64,000 nt of DNA, from contig CAZBQJ010000001.1 of the NCBI GenBank assembly GCA_964494085.1, positions 124,001-188,000 of the forward strand, written 5' to 3'. Positions within the stretch are counted from its first letter, which is position 1. Each line of letters opens with the position of its first letter. Position numbers and translations under genes: made by a program. Positions 36,383 to 45,728 of the stretch are shown in pieces. Under the pieces are notes generated by a model that was not told where the DNA came from, searched no databases, and was given only the letters and a program-made list of their open reading frames with translations. Origin of the DNA: CAZBQJ01 sp964494085. Its GTDB lineage: Bacteria; Patescibacteriota; Gracilibacteria; UBA1369.

Positions 36383-37738
36383 TTAAGGTGTAGAAGCTGC
36401 TTCAGCAGCAGTTTTATACAAAGAAAAATTAAACACTGGTAAAAACCCAGGGGCTTTGTAATGCACATCTAAACTTTTCACCACATTGTTATTGGCAGCA
36501 AAGCCCAAACTCTTAATCTCAGCATAGTCCTTTACCAATTTAGGAGCTTTGGTAGAAGAAGTTGGATCATCCCGTCGTGCAATCACTCTGTAATAAATAT
36601 CGGCACGAGCCAATTGTGATGGGTCATTAACATTAGCGGCTCCCACAACATTAGGATTAACCATATTGGTTAAAATCAAATAGTTCTGTTTATGATTATC
36701 AATAAAATCTCGCATCTGACAACCTGTAGTGTCTCCTATCGTAGTACCCTTAATAAGTTTTCCACCTGTAACAGCAACTCCAGCATCTGTCTGATAACAT
36801 TCACGAGCTGCTGACCATAAAGTCACATCGGTCAGATCAGCACCTCCAGCCAAATCAGCTTCAGTTGGAGTATGTTTACTTAAACTTGGAAAGATACATG
36901 TTTCTGATTGTTTACCAGCAGTAGGTTTAACTGCACGAATATTGGCATCTGTGCCAATACAAACCGGTCTATCCGCAGAGTTATTTGTAACTCCAGGATA
37001 AAAATCAGCAATTGATTCTGTACGCTGTACACCATTGTCAACCAGAGGTTGTCCATAAATCTTCCATCGTAGAACGTCAAAGTTTTCTAATTTAATTCCA
37101 TTGAATGGAGGATAGAGAGCACTACCATCTTTAACATTAAGGTAGTATTCAACCAAAAAATCATTAACACTAGTTGGTGTTCCTGAAGAATCAGTACTGT
37201 AAAGCGGAATAATAGCTGTTTCATTTAGACCTAGTTTACGATAAGTAGCTCTAGGACAGTCTTGATATAGCTGGTCTTTGGTATAAGCAAAAGCAAAAGG
37301 ATTACTACTGTTGGAAAGCACGCAATCAGCCACAGTCTCTCCAGATGAATCTGTAAAGGCTGCTTTATCCACAAAGATCGGTGAATCATCTGAAAAGCTT
37401 GGTACTGAATCAGTTTGATTGGAAGTACTGAAATCATAAGAATAACTAGGATCGTATTTATTCAGGAACGGGTCTGCTTCAGCATCTGCTTTTTCGAATT
37501 TTCCCGCAGGTTCATAACCCGCCAAGTTTTTAGTTAATCCCAACAACGCATGCTCAACTCCAGCTTCTGAAGCATAATAAGCTTTATTGGCATCAACAAT
37601 CGATTGAGTAACTTTAATTTCTCTAATCACCAATGTACTTATTCCCAAAGTAAAAGTCATTAACACTCCCATCATTAAAATGGTTATCAGCAAAGCTGAT
37701 CCTTTTTTAACCCCAGATTGTTTTAATAATTTTTTCAT
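36383..37738 (-). CDS. PilX-like pilus assembly protein
   Basis: 451 residues. The N-terminus (KKGSALLITILMMGVLMTFTLGI) is a type IV pilin-like hydrophobic helix lacking the normal G-FTLIE cleavage site. ANKAYYASEAGVEHAL follows, the hallmark of PilX_N-type minor pilus proteins. The remaining ~380 residues form a large extracellular beta-rich domain with cysteines at DCVLSN, DCPRA, VCIGT, TCIFP, ECYQT and GCQMRD. Such a long C-terminal domain suits a pilus tip or adhesin subunit. It starts 1 nt after the preceding pilin gene. Confidence 0.8.
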   Translation of the reverse strand: MKKLLKQSGVKKGSALLITILMMGVLMTFTLGISTLVIREIKVTQSIVDANKAYYASEAGVEHALLGLTKNLAGYEPAGKFEKADAEADPFLNKYDPSYSYDFSTSNQTDSVPSFSDDSPIFVDKAAFTDSSGETVADCVLSNSSNPFAFAYTKDQLYQDCPRATYRKLGLNETAIIPLYSTDSSGTPTSVNDFLVEYYLNVKDGSALYPPFNGIKLENFDVLRWKIYGQPLVDNGVQRTESIADFYPGVTNNSADRPVCIGTDANIRAVKPTAGKQSETCIFPSLSKHTPTEADLAGGADLTDVTLWSAARECYQTDAGVAVTGGKLIKGTTIGDTTGCQMRDFIDNHKQNYLILTNMVNPNVVGAANVNDPSQLARADIYYRVIARRDDPTSSTKAPKLVKDYAEIKSLGFAANNNVVKSLDVHYKAPGFLPVFNFSLYKTAAEAASTP

Positions 37739-38428
37739 TTAATTATTTCTGGCCGTTAATGATGTCTGAAAATGTAAATCAAAATTTACAGTCTGTAGTT
37801 TAGATCCCACATCCAAGTACATACGAACCATTGGCTGTATCTGAGTATTTAATTCCTTTTGAGCTTCCGCACTCTTAGGATCTTTCTTTGGATAAATTTC
37901 AAAACGTAAACTATTTATTTTTAGATTGGTAAATGCAACAGGTTGATAATCACCACAATCACCACTGCCACCTTCGTACCCCACCTCTCTTTGCCAGCTA
38001 CCATTCACGTTGCGGAATTTCAATTGGCAAAGTCCGCCGCCTGAACCATCGCTAGCAGGTGGTATAAATTTAATTATGCTGCTAGATAAACCATCCTTAG
38101 AAATTGTTCTGAGATTATCACCAGAGTCGACCGTCAAAGTCGCGGAATCGTAGCATCTGGTAAGAGCTACTGATTGAAAATCGATATTATTAATCTTATC
38201 TGGGCTATAGCAGAAATAATCAATTCCACCCTCTCGCATTTGATTATCTACTGAATCAACAAAATCACGTAATTCTGAATAAATTAAACGTGTTTCATTA
38301 GCAGTTTTTTGAGCACGAATTATTTCCAAATAAGCGTTTGAGGCAACCATCATAAAGCCCATAAAAATACTGATAGCTATTAGCAGCTCAATCAATGTAA
38401 AACCCTTTTTGTATTGGGTATTTTTCAT
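37739..38428 (-). CDS. Prepilin-like protein (PilW/GspJ type)
   Basis: 229 residues. The prepilin site is KKGFTLIELLIAISIF, with cleavage after Gly expected, and the helix is followed by ETRLIYSELRDFVDSVDNQM, typical of GspJ/PilW minor pilins. I chose the ATG at 38428 because it overlaps the preceding stop by 1 nt (TAATG), has GGAA upstream and gives a short leader peptide; an ATG 9 nt further upstream is possible. Confidence 0.82.
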   Translation of the reverse strand: MKNTQYKKGFTLIELLIAISIFMGFMMVASNAYLEIIRAQKTANETRLIYSELRDFVDSVDNQMREGGIDYFCYSPDKINNIDFQSVALTRCYDSATLTVDSGDNLRTISKDGLSSSIIKFIPPASDGSGGGLCQLKFRNVNGSWQREVGYEGGSGDCGDYQPVAFTNLKINSLRFEIYPKKDPKSAEAQKELNTQIQPMVRMYLDVGSKLQTVNFDLHFQTSLTARNN

Positions 38429-39132
38429 TATTTCCAATCAGTTAATTCAGTAGTTAATACGACTTTTTTATCAATTGCGCCGGCCGTCCAGAAAACCATT
38501 GAGCTGACGCGCATGACATTGTAGGCCGGCGCGTCAGCTGGATCCTTGAGAGGTTGTATAACTATTAATCGATGATATTGAGTAGGAGTACTATTACTTG
38601 GAGCAATACCTGAATCAGTTTGTAAATATTGGAATTCACCAGGAAGACTCGGATCGGCGCTTGGATCCTGAACTAAGTAAATCAAAGTTGAAGAGTCATT
38701 CGCCAAAGAATCAATTGTACCGCTAACATTTTTCAACGCAACAGGCATACAATCTGGCAAATTAGACTTCGTACAACTTGCAACAGCAGGAGTTTTATCT
38801 AAAAGAATGAAATTCTGAGCTTGCCCCCCAACACTATCCATTAATTTTTCTCTCCACACTAAATTGGAAGCACTCTTAATTGATCCATCAAAATCTAAAC
38901 CAAGAACTGAATCAGAATCCCTTATAAAACGTACGCTTTCCAAACCTTCCTGAGCCAGACCATAAGCAACCATACTATTCACGTTATCAGCATTGGTCCT
39001 CATCACTACTGCCAAGACATTTGAGGCAGTAACAATCACCAAAGTTAGCACGCTAAAAGACACTATCACTTCGGGGAGAGTGAACCCCTTGTGTGAGCCA
39101 TTCTTCTGAGTTTTTTGGAAGGCAAATCTCAT
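38428..39132 (-). CDS. Prepilin-like protein (PilV/GspI type)
   Basis: 234 residues. HKGFTLPEVIVSFSVLTLVIV is a class III signal with the usual Glu at +5 (in FTLPE), followed by GLAQEGLESVRFIRDSD, a PilV/GspI-like stretch. The C-terminal domain has two closely spaced Cys (SCTKSNLPDCMP) that may form a disulfide loop. It is separated from the upstream prepilin gene by 89 nt. Confidence 0.82.
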   Translation of the reverse strand: MRFAFQKTQKNGSHKGFTLPEVIVSFSVLTLVIVTASNVLAVVMRTNADNVNSMVAYGLAQEGLESVRFIRDSDSVLGLDFDGSIKSASNLVWREKLMDSVGGQAQNFILLDKTPAVASCTKSNLPDCMPVALKNVSGTIDSLANDSSTLIYLVQDPSADPSLPGEFQYLQTDSGIAPSNSTPTQYHRLIVIQPLKDPADAPAYNVMRVSSMVFWTAGAIDKKVVLTTELTDWK

Positions 39133-39221
39133 CAGCAGTGCGAAATGATTAATTAATCCCTTAATTATACCAAAAAAACGACCTATCCGCCAGCTGGAAA
39201 GAGCTCTCTAAAAGCCATTGG

Positions 39222-39860
39222 TTACGGTAACCTGGCCACATTCCCAGTCGTCAAATCAAACTCGATTTTTTGCTGGCTATCAGCATTATCAAGCGCCCCA
39301 ACGCTAAACCGGACTTTTTCAGCAGCTGCTTTGGCCAAAACCTCTCCAACCTCTCGATAAATCTGCCCAAAGGGTGGTTTAAAATAAAAAGTCTGTCCAT
39401 TTCCATTTCCATCTTCATTACCATCATCAATAATTATTATTCTGTCATTAAATATATCGTTCTTTCTCCAATCCAAGTCGCCCACTGGCTTACAGCTATC
39501 CACGGCCTTTCCGGCAGCTCCCTCTTCTGGCAAACCTATATAATTGCTTTGGCCCATATACAAGCCACTATCTTCTCCAGCCCCTCTGATAATTTTAACC
39601 GCCTGACATTGGAGAATCGGCTTTCCCGAATTATCTGTAATTCGACGACCACTTTTGGCCAGAACCTCTGCTTCACGCAATGAAGAAACCAGAGTATCAG
39701 CGGCAAAGCCAATCCGGGCCGACTGCTCGATAAACGAATAATTAGCCACTGCCAAAATCGTCAAGAGCATGATAATCGATAGTACGATCAAAATTTCTAT
39801 CAGAGTAAATCCCGGCTTCAGAGATGGCTCTCGTAGCCTGATTGTCGGCATTTGCTTCAT
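39222..39860 (-). CDS. Prepilin-like protein (GspH/FimT type)
   Basis: 212 residues. The leader ends KPGFTLIEILIVLSIIMLLTI, a standard prepilin peptidase site, then FAADTLVSSLREAEVLAKSGR, the GspH/FimT pseudopilin signature. The C-terminal domain contains two Cys (LQCQAV and DSCKPV) and acidic loops. It starts 5 nt after the PilC gene and is probably translated with it. Confidence 0.84.
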   Translation of the reverse strand: MKQMPTIRLREPSLKPGFTLIEILIVLSIIMLLTILAVANYSFIEQSARIGFAADTLVSSLREAEVLAKSGRRITDNSGKPILQCQAVKIIRGAGEDSGLYMGQSNYIGLPEEGAAGKAVDSCKPVGDLDWRKNDIFNDRIIIIDDGNEDGNGNGQTFYFKPPFGQIYREVGEVLAKAAAEKVRFSVGALDNADSQQKIEFDLTTGNVARLP

Positions 39861-39865
39861 GATAA

Positions 39866-41053
39866 TTAAACTAAAGAGGTCAGCTTGAAGATCGGAGTCA
39901 TGATAGCCAAGGCCAACAACGCTACAGTTGCCCCCACAAAAACAATCATAATTGGCTCAAACAAGCTCATCAAACGCTTCAAACTATTATCGATTTCACG
40001 ATCATAATGTTCGGAAATCTTTTCTGAAATCTTCCCGATTGAAGCAGTCTGTTCTCCTACCGCCAACATTTGAGTAATTGTTTCCGGGAACAGAAAAGGT
40101 GTATCCATCATGGATAGAGAAATTTTTTGACCATTTTTTACTTTGGCGATTATTTCCCAGGTTTTCAGAGAATACATTTGTGAGGACAAACTTTGGGCAA
40201 TTATTTCCAATGATTTGATCACCGGTAATCCGGATTCAATCAATATGCCCAGTGTCGAAACAAATTGTAATACATAAACTTTCCTCAATAGATTGCCTAA
40301 AATCGGCAATTCTAATTTAAAAATATCCCAACGATATTTACCGGATTCAGACTCTTTCCAGATCTTGAAAAGGAAATACAGTACCAATGCTCCAATAATC
40401 ACCGCCCACCAATAAAAAACCAAAAAGTTGGAAATCCCAATCAGCATTTTGGTCATCAGAGGGAAATCGGCATCTTTCAATCCACCTTGGCGCAGTAGGC
40501 CCACCAGTGAAGGAATGACAAAAACCATCATTCCACCGGCAGCCACAATCAAAACCGTCAAAACCGCCAGCGGATAAATCGATGCTGTCACCAATTTTAT
40601 TTGTAAATCATTGGACTTATCCAATTGATCAGAAAGCTTAAAAAGCATTTTATCCAAATTGCCGGCCGCTTCACCTGAACGAATTACTCCCAATTCCATA
40701 TCCCCAAACAAATCCGGGAAATGCGACATGGCCGTGGACAAATTGGTCCCCTGTTTGAGATTATAAGAGATTGTGTTCAGGATACGGGCAAACCTCACAC
40801 TATCGCTTTTACTAGCCAAAATATTGATAGCAGTTATCACAGAAATCCCAGCGTCAATCATCACCGCCAATAAATGGAAAAAATAGGCCTTTTCTTGTAA
40901 TGAAATTTTACTGTGATCGATCAGGAAATCGTCCAAACGAGTGAAAAGTCCCTCTGAACTATTATCATAGATACCGTAAATAATCTCACGGCGAGGATCG
41001 GTTTTTACCGATTTTTTGAGCAAATCCACATATTTATTTTCTTGGTTTTCCAT
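39866..41053 (-). CDS. pilC: Type IV pilus inner-membrane platform protein PilC (GspF family)
   Basis: 395 residues with two T2SSF domains. The first starts KAYFFHLLAVMIDAGISV and has the GTNLSTAMSHFPDLF and VIRSGEAAGNLD motifs. The second has ESGLPVIKSLEII, LSMMDTPFLFPETITQM and AVGEQTASIG, and a final ...IVFVGATVALLALAIMTPIF helix. Three membrane segments fit the family. PilC anchors the PilB and PilT motors; neither is beside this gene. Confidence 0.92.
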   Translation of the reverse strand: MENQENKYVDLLKKSVKTDPRREIIYGIYDNSSEGLFTRLDDFLIDHSKISLQEKAYFFHLLAVMIDAGISVITAINILASKSDSVRFARILNTISYNLKQGTNLSTAMSHFPDLFGDMELGVIRSGEAAGNLDKMLFKLSDQLDKSNDLQIKLVTASIYPLAVLTVLIVAAGGMMVFVIPSLVGLLRQGGLKDADFPLMTKMLIGISNFLVFYWWAVIIGALVLYFLFKIWKESESGKYRWDIFKLELPILGNLLRKVYVLQFVSTLGILIESGLPVIKSLEIIAQSLSSQMYSLKTWEIIAKVKNGQKISLSMMDTPFLFPETITQMLAVGEQTASIGKISEKISEHYDREIDNSLKRLMSLFEPIMIVFVGATVALLALAIMTPIFKLTSLV

Positions 41054-41079
41054 GGCCGGCGGGAGGCGGGTTAAATAGT

Positions 41080-41625
41080 CTAAATAGATTTCTGGAAATA
41101 TGTTTCCAAAGCAATATTGAAATTAATTCTGGTTAATCCTTCAGTTTGACCATATTGAACAGTAACATTCTTTATCACCATTTTTCTGGAATTATTCTCC
41201 AATCCTTTCAACAATCGCAGTAAAGCGTTTTGATCTCCGGTCATGCTAATGTTAATCGTGGCTTTCTTCACAGGATCTTCAGAATTTATCGGTACTGAAA
41301 AGCTGATACTGCCTATATTCACATCATTATTTTTGGCGATATTATTGATTTCAGTAATCAATTGATCCTGCTGAAAATTCTCAGGAATGGCTGTTAAGAC
41401 CGTTTCTTGAGCAATCTCGCTACTATCGGCTAAATTGGCTTGAGCCTGTTTCAAAGTAGCCAAGGTTTGATCAGCCTGGTCGAGATCATTCTGGCGGGCT
41501 TGCTCGGTCACTCTCAAGGCGTTTACCTGATCCAGATTTGGTTTAAACCAAAATACACCGACCCCAATGAGTGCCAGGAGCAAGAACAGGCTGACCACCG
41601 ATGATGAACTTTTTTTCTTATCCAT
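41080..41625 (-). CDS. pilO: PilO-like pilus alignment protein
   Basis: 181 residues with one N-terminal membrane helix (SVVSLFLLLALIGVGVFWF), a coiled coil of about 60 residues (VTEQARQNDLDQADQTLATL) and a ferredoxin-like C-terminal domain ending in ALETYFQ. This matches PilO, which joins PilN and PilM to the pilus secretin or platform. It starts 8 nt after the PilN-like gene. Confidence 0.82.
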   Translation of the reverse strand: MDKKKSSSSVVSLFLLLALIGVGVFWFKPNLDQVNALRVTEQARQNDLDQADQTLATLKQAQANLADSSEIAQETVLTAIPENFQQDQLITEINNIAKNNDVNIGSISFSVPINSEDPVKKATINISMTGDQNALLRLLKGLENNSRKMVIKNVTVQYGQTEGLTRINFNIALETYFQKSI

Positions 41626-41633
41626 GGTTTTAT

Positions 41634-42323
41634 TTAATTATTGGTAGGTACTGAAGGAGTAGTTTTCGGAACCGCTACCTTATCAGCATCATTAGTATGA
41701 TTTACAATTACATTGAGGTTTTCCGAACCGGTTTCAGGTTTCTGATAATCCATATTCAAAACAAAACTCAGGGTCACTGAGCCATCCTCGTTTTGACCCT
41801 TAGAAATCGCCGGAACATAAGCGTTTTTGAAAAACACACTATTGTTGAAAACCGCGATTACATTGGCGACATCATCAAAAGCCGGTAGTGATGTAGGCTG
41901 TGTCACCGTATTCAGTGAAACGCGACCATTTCCTGAACCGGAATAAGAAAGAATTTCAATTTTATTTCTTCCCGAGGCATCTTTGGGAACCAGTTGAGAA
42001 ACATTATCAATCACTTCTGACCAACGAATTTCCTCTGCATTAATCTTTTTCAAAGCCTCTGAAGCATTTTGGCTGACTTCTACTTTGCTGCCACGCAATT
42101 CATCTATTTCAATCTGAACAGCTTTACTCTGATTTTCCAATTCACCGGTATGATTGAGCACTTCCCCTTTTTGGAAGTTTAGCAGAGTGCCATAGGCCGC
42201 CAAACCAATTACCAGGAATAACAGAATAAAATTCAGGGGGTTGCCGCCTTTTCTGATTTTTTGTTCAGTTTGGCTCTCCTCTGAGGGTGGAACATTATTT
42301 ACATCAGAATCATTAATTGCCAT
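41634..42323 (-). CDS. pilN: PilN-like pilus alignment protein
   Basis: 229 residues with a short cytoplasmic N-terminus, a membrane helix (PLNFILLFLVIGLAAYGTLL), a coiled coil and a small C-terminal domain containing IRWSEVIDNVSQLVPKD, a PilN signature. The usual N-terminal PilM-binding motif is degenerate, and pilM is not in the window. First gene of the pilus operon; an extended -10 (TGGTAAAAT, minus strand, ending at 42353) lies upstream. AAAAAGG precedes the ATG by 5 nt as a likely ribosome site. Confidence 0.82.
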   Translation of the reverse strand: MAINDSDVNNVPPSEESQTEQKIRKGGNPLNFILLFLVIGLAAYGTLLNFQKGEVLNHTGELENQSKAVQIEIDELRGSKVEVSQNASEALKKINAEEIRWSEVIDNVSQLVPKDASGRNKIEILSYSGSGNGRVSLNTVTQPTSLPAFDDVANVIAVFNNSVFFKNAYVPAISKGQNEDGSVTLSFVLNMDYQKPETGSENLNVIVNHTNDADKVAVPKTTPSVPTNN

Positions 42324-42375
42324 ATTTGCCTTTTTAGAATTTTAATCATAATATTTTACCACAAATTAAGAGCTT

Positions 42376-42741
42376 ATGCAAAAGCCTCAAAGCAAAAAAA
42401 CCGGAGTAAAAGCAGTTATTGGTAAACCAATTACTATTAATGAAGGATTTATTTGTCAGCATTGCGGTCGCCAGAATCCACCAGCCAGCCATACCTGTCG
42501 AAATCACTGCCGTGAATGTCTTTATAGTCTGCATGTCGATCAAGACGTTCCTGGCGACCGCGCTTCAAATTGTCACAATCAAATGGAAGCAGTCGGACTG
42601 GATCAAAATAGCAAAAAGGGCTTTATCATTCTGCATAAATGTCTAAAATGTGGGTATGAAAACCGTAATTTCCAAGCCGAAGACGATAATTTTGACGCCC
42701 TTATCAAACTTTCTCAGAGGCAAAATCTCGGCGGCCTTTGA
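42376..42741 (+). CDS. RNHCP-domain zinc protein
   Basis: 121 residues. Zinc-ligand clusters CQHCGRQNPP, HTCRNHCRECLYS with the family-naming RNHC core, and CLKCGYENRNFQAEDDN near the end fit the RNHCP family of small zinc proteins with unknown function. It is divergent from the pilus operon and overlaps the start of tilS by about 86 nt in another frame. Confidence 0.85.
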   Translation: MQKPQSKKTGVKAVIGKPITINEGFICQHCGRQNPPASHTCRNHCRECLYSLHVDQDVPGDRASNCHNQMEAVGLDQNSKKGFIILHKCLKCGYENRNFQAEDDNFDALIKLSQRQNLGGL

Positions 42742-43657
42742 GTCAAAGTCAAAAAAGATGCCTATTTTAATTGTTGGGATTTCCGGTGGGCCGGATTCTC
42801 TGGCCTTGGTCAGTCTATTGGTCGAGGCCGGATATAAGCCGATCTTAGCACATGTTAATTATCATTTACGGGGAAGAGCCAGTAATGCCGATCAAAAATT
42901 GGTGGAGAAATTCAGCCAACGACATCAGTTAAAATTGGAAATCCTTTCAGCCTATCCAACCAAATTGTCGGGGAATCTGGAAAACAATTGTCGAAAAATT
43001 CGTTACGAATTTTTCGAGCAGTTGCGCCAAAAAAACAAAGCCGCCGCTATTGTCATCGCCCACAATTTGAACGACCAAATTGAGACTTTCCTGCTCAACC
43101 TTACTCGCGGCGCTCGGCTACGCGGCTTTCAGGCGATGAAAGAATGGGACGCCGATCGTCACCTCTTTCGCCCCCTGCTTACCATTGAAAAAAAAGTCCT
43201 CCTCAAATATCTCCATACCAAGAAAATCTCTTTCCGTAAAGACAAATCGAACGATGACCTGAAATTTTCCCGCAATCTCATTCGTCACAAAATCATTCCA
43301 CTTTTTCAGAAACTCAATCCCAATTTTTACCAAACCCTTAACTCAACCATCGAAAACCTCTCCCTCAACTGGGAAATCATTGACCGGCAAACCGAGCTCT
43401 GGATCGCCCAAAATTTCCGAGATAATTCTTTTCCCTTAAAAACATTCCTCACTTTACCGGTCGCTTTACAAAATCAAATCCTCAGCCGGCTATATCAACA
43501 GATCACCGGAGAGCACCTCCTCTCTCCCACCCTCACTGAAATTCGCCTTACATTAGCCAAAAATCGCGCCGGCCTATATAAAGAATTCGGCTCGCAGCAC
43601 TTCCTGAAAATTATTAAAAAGGACGCTGCTCGCCTCTGTCAAATACAGCCAATATAA
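42656..43657 (+). CDS. tilS: tRNA(Ile)-lysidine synthetase
   Basis: 333 residues. It modifies C34 of the tRNA-Ile with CAU anticodon to lysidine, letting it read AUA codons; essential in most bacteria. The PP-loop SGGPDSLAL comes about 42 residues in, followed by HVNYHLRGRAS, the C-terminal side of the ATP site (IAHNLNDQIETFLLNLTRGA) and the RPLL motif. The start is uncertain: ATG 42656 (used), GTG 42650, or ATG 42758, which avoids overlap with RNHCP but would remove the usual N-terminal helix. Confidence 0.9.
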   Translation: MKTVISKPKTIILTPLSNFLRGKISAAFESKSKKMPILIVGISGGPDSLALVSLLVEAGYKPILAHVNYHLRGRASNADQKLVEKFSQRHQLKLEILSAYPTKLSGNLENNCRKIRYEFFEQLRQKNKAAAIVIAHNLNDQIETFLLNLTRGARLRGFQAMKEWDADRHLFRPLLTIEKKVLLKYLHTKKISFRKDKSNDDLKFSRNLIRHKIIPLFQKLNPNFYQTLNSTIENLSLNWEIIDRQTELWIAQNFRDNSFPLKTFLTLPVALQNQILSRLYQQITGEHLLSPTLTEIRLTLAKNRAGLYKEFGSQHFLKIIKKDAARLCQIQPI

Positions 43658-43682
43658 ATCAAGCAAGTCAACTTTCTCTCAA

Positions 43683-43702
43683 GTACAATCTATTCATTGT
43701 AC
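43683..43702. promoter_or_regulatory. Inverted repeat overlapping the ftsH -35 (candidate operator)
   Basis: Perfect 7-bp arms GTACAAT and ATTGTAC separated by 6 nt. The right arm contains the predicted -35 (TTGTAC), so a dimeric repressor bound here would block ftsH transcription. It is not followed by a T-run, so it is less likely a terminator of tilS. Confidence 0.5.
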
Positions 43703-43725
43703 ATTAAATCAAACTCGACTAAAAT
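43697..43725 (+). promoter_or_regulatory. Predicted promoter of ftsH
   Basis: TTGTAC (43697-43702), 17 nt, TAAAAT (43720-43725), 40 nt before the ATG. Confidence 0.55.
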
Positions 43726-43765
43726 AAGCGGGTATCAAATTGCGTAGTTTTACTAATTTTTTTTC

Positions 43766-45685
43766 ATGGCAATTTCCAAATCATCAGGGCAAAAACCGGG
43801 TCCCAATAATCTTTATGCTTTAATTGCGATAATTTTGGCAGTGTCTGCTTTAGCGGTCATCTGGAATGGTGGCGACAGCGTCAGCAAGAAAATCACCATG
43901 AACCAGTTCCTGGAGGAGGTTCAAGGACGAAAAGTAGCCAAAATTAATCTGGATACCGAATCCGACCGCATCAACATCACACTGGTCGATGGATCAGAAA
44001 ATTATACTTACAAAGAACCCTCCGCCACGCTCGATGGGATCTTAGCCAAAATCCCCGACGACATTAAAAATAAGATCGAAACTGACATCATTCCTATTTC
44101 CAACAATGGCTTTTGGCTGACACTCTTAATCAATGTTTTACCGATATTACTAATCGTGGGGTTCTTCATGTTTATGATGAGACAGGCTCAAAGTAGTAAT
44201 AACCAGGCTCTTTCTTTCGGTAAAAGCAAAGCCAAACTCTATGATGGTGCCAAAAAGAAAACCCTCTTTACCGACGTCGCTGGAGCCGTAGAAGCGAAAC
44301 AAGAATTGATCGAAATAGTGGACTTTCTCAAAAATCCCGGCAAATATGTTCAAATGGGAGCGAAAATCCCCAAAGGAGTACTCCTGGTTGGAGCCCCCGG
44401 AACCGGTAAGACTTTATTGGCTCGCGCTGTGGCTGGAGAAGCCAATGTTCCCTTTTTCAATATCTCCGGTTCTGAATTCGTGGAAATGTTTGTCGGTGTA
44501 GGCGCATCTCGCGTCCGCGACCTCTTCCGTAAAGCTCAAAAAAACGCCCCCTGTATCATTTTCATTGATGAAATTGATGCTGTCGGACGCCAAAGAGGCA
44601 CTGGTCTCGGCGGTGGACATGATGAAAGAGAGCAAACTCTCAATCAAATCCTCACTGAAATGGATGGCTTCGAGGGAGATACCGGAATTATCGTTATGGC
44701 CGCCACCAATCGACCCGATGTTTTGGACCCGGCCTTACTTCGTCCCGGACGTTTTGATCGTCGCGTTATGGTTGACTTACCTGACTTGAACGACCGTGAA
44801 GCAATTTTGAAAGTTCATGGCCGTAATAAGCCAATGGACAAAGAAATTGACGTTCATGTTATCGCCATGCATACTCCCGGCTTCTCAGGTGCCGACTTGG
44901 AAAATCTGATGAATGAAGCCGCCATCATGGCCGCCAAAGAAGATCGCAAACAAATTGTTCAAAAGGATCTCCAGGAAGCCGTCGAAAAGGTAATGATGGG
45001 ACCGGAGCGTAAATCTCGGGGCCTCTCTGAAAAAGAAAAAATCCGCACCGCTTACCACGAGGTTGGTCATGCTATTGTCGGTCATAAAACTAAAAATTGT
45101 GATCCTGTACATAAAATCTCCATTATCTCTCGAGGTATGGCTTTGGGAGTTACCTGGTTTTTACCGGAAGATGACAAACACCTTTATACTCGTTCGAAAT
45201 TTTTTGACGAAATCTGCTCACTGTTTGGTGGGTACTGTGCTGAAATAGAATTCTTTGGAGAAATGAGTACCGGCGCCAGCAATGATCTGGAAAAAGCCAC
45301 TCAAATAGCCACAAATATGGTTACCAAATACGGAATGAGCGGCATTGGACCGGTTACATTGGGCGACCAAAGCGGTCATGAGGTTTTCCTGGGACGTGAT
45401 CTTGGGCATGTCAAAAATTACTCCGAAGAAACCGCCAGGAAAGTCGACGAGGAAGTTAAAAAAATTCTGGAAGAAGGACGTGATTTTGCCGCTTCCACCA
45501 TCAAGGGAAACAAGGAATTGATCAAAAAGATTGCTGACGAATTAATCAAAAAAGAAAGTCTTACACGTGCAGAATTCCTGACTTTCTTCGGTGAAACTGC
45601 CGAACAAGATGATGCCAAGCACGGTGTAGTTCACCCGGGCAAGAAAAAACATAAACAAAAAAAATCTGGACATGCGGCTGCTTAG
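43766..45685 (+). CDS. ftsH: ATP-dependent zinc metalloprotease FtsH
   Basis: 639 residues; a membrane-anchored AAA+ protease that degrades misfolded membrane and regulatory proteins. Helix 1 is near residues 15-30, a ~80-residue extracytoplasmic domain follows, then helix 2 (LLINVLPILLIVGFFMFMM). AAA motifs: Walker A GAPGTGKTLL near residue 210, Walker B IIFIDEIDAVG, SRH region ATNRPDVLDPALLRPGRFDRR. Zinc site HEVGHAIVG near residue 430, with a further ligand in the GASNDLEKAT region. The C-terminus is Lys/His-rich. The hsp20 gene follows 43 nt later, forming a stress-related set. Confidence 0.97.
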   Translation: MAISKSSGQKPGPNNLYALIAIILAVSALAVIWNGGDSVSKKITMNQFLEEVQGRKVAKINLDTESDRINITLVDGSENYTYKEPSATLDGILAKIPDDIKNKIETDIIPISNNGFWLTLLINVLPILLIVGFFMFMMRQAQSSNNQALSFGKSKAKLYDGAKKKTLFTDVAGAVEAKQELIEIVDFLKNPGKYVQMGAKIPKGVLLVGAPGTGKTLLARAVAGEANVPFFNISGSEFVEMFVGVGASRVRDLFRKAQKNAPCIIFIDEIDAVGRQRGTGLGGGHDEREQTLNQILTEMDGFEGDTGIIVMAATNRPDVLDPALLRPGRFDRRVMVDLPDLNDREAILKVHGRNKPMDKEIDVHVIAMHTPGFSGADLENLMNEAAIMAAKEDRKQIVQKDLQEAVEKVMMGPERKSRGLSEKEKIRTAYHEVGHAIVGHKTKNCDPVHKISIISRGMALGVTWFLPEDDKHLYTRSKFFDEICSLFGGYCAEIEFFGEMSTGASNDLEKATQIATNMVTKYGMSGIGPVTLGDQSGHEVFLGRDLGHVKNYSEETARKVDEEVKKILEEGRDFAASTIKGNKELIKKIADELIKKESLTRAEFLTFFGETAEQDDAKHGVVHPGKKKHKQKKSGHAAA

Positions 45686-45728
45686 ATGCTGCCGCCCAAG
45701 AAAAGTCACTTAATTTAGCACTATATAT

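Noticed and set aside
36880..37437. Short minus-strand frames overlapping the PilX-like gene in another frame
   Set aside because: They lie entirely inside a well-supported gene and lack start signals.
45674..45695. GCGGC/GCCGC hairpin at the ftsH stop
   Set aside because: Only 5 perfect pairs with a mismatch beyond, and no T-run follows.
45715..45722. TTAGCACT just before hsp20, identical to part of a CIRCE half-site
   Set aside because: The second half at the required 9-nt spacing is absent, so a functional CIRCE is not supported.
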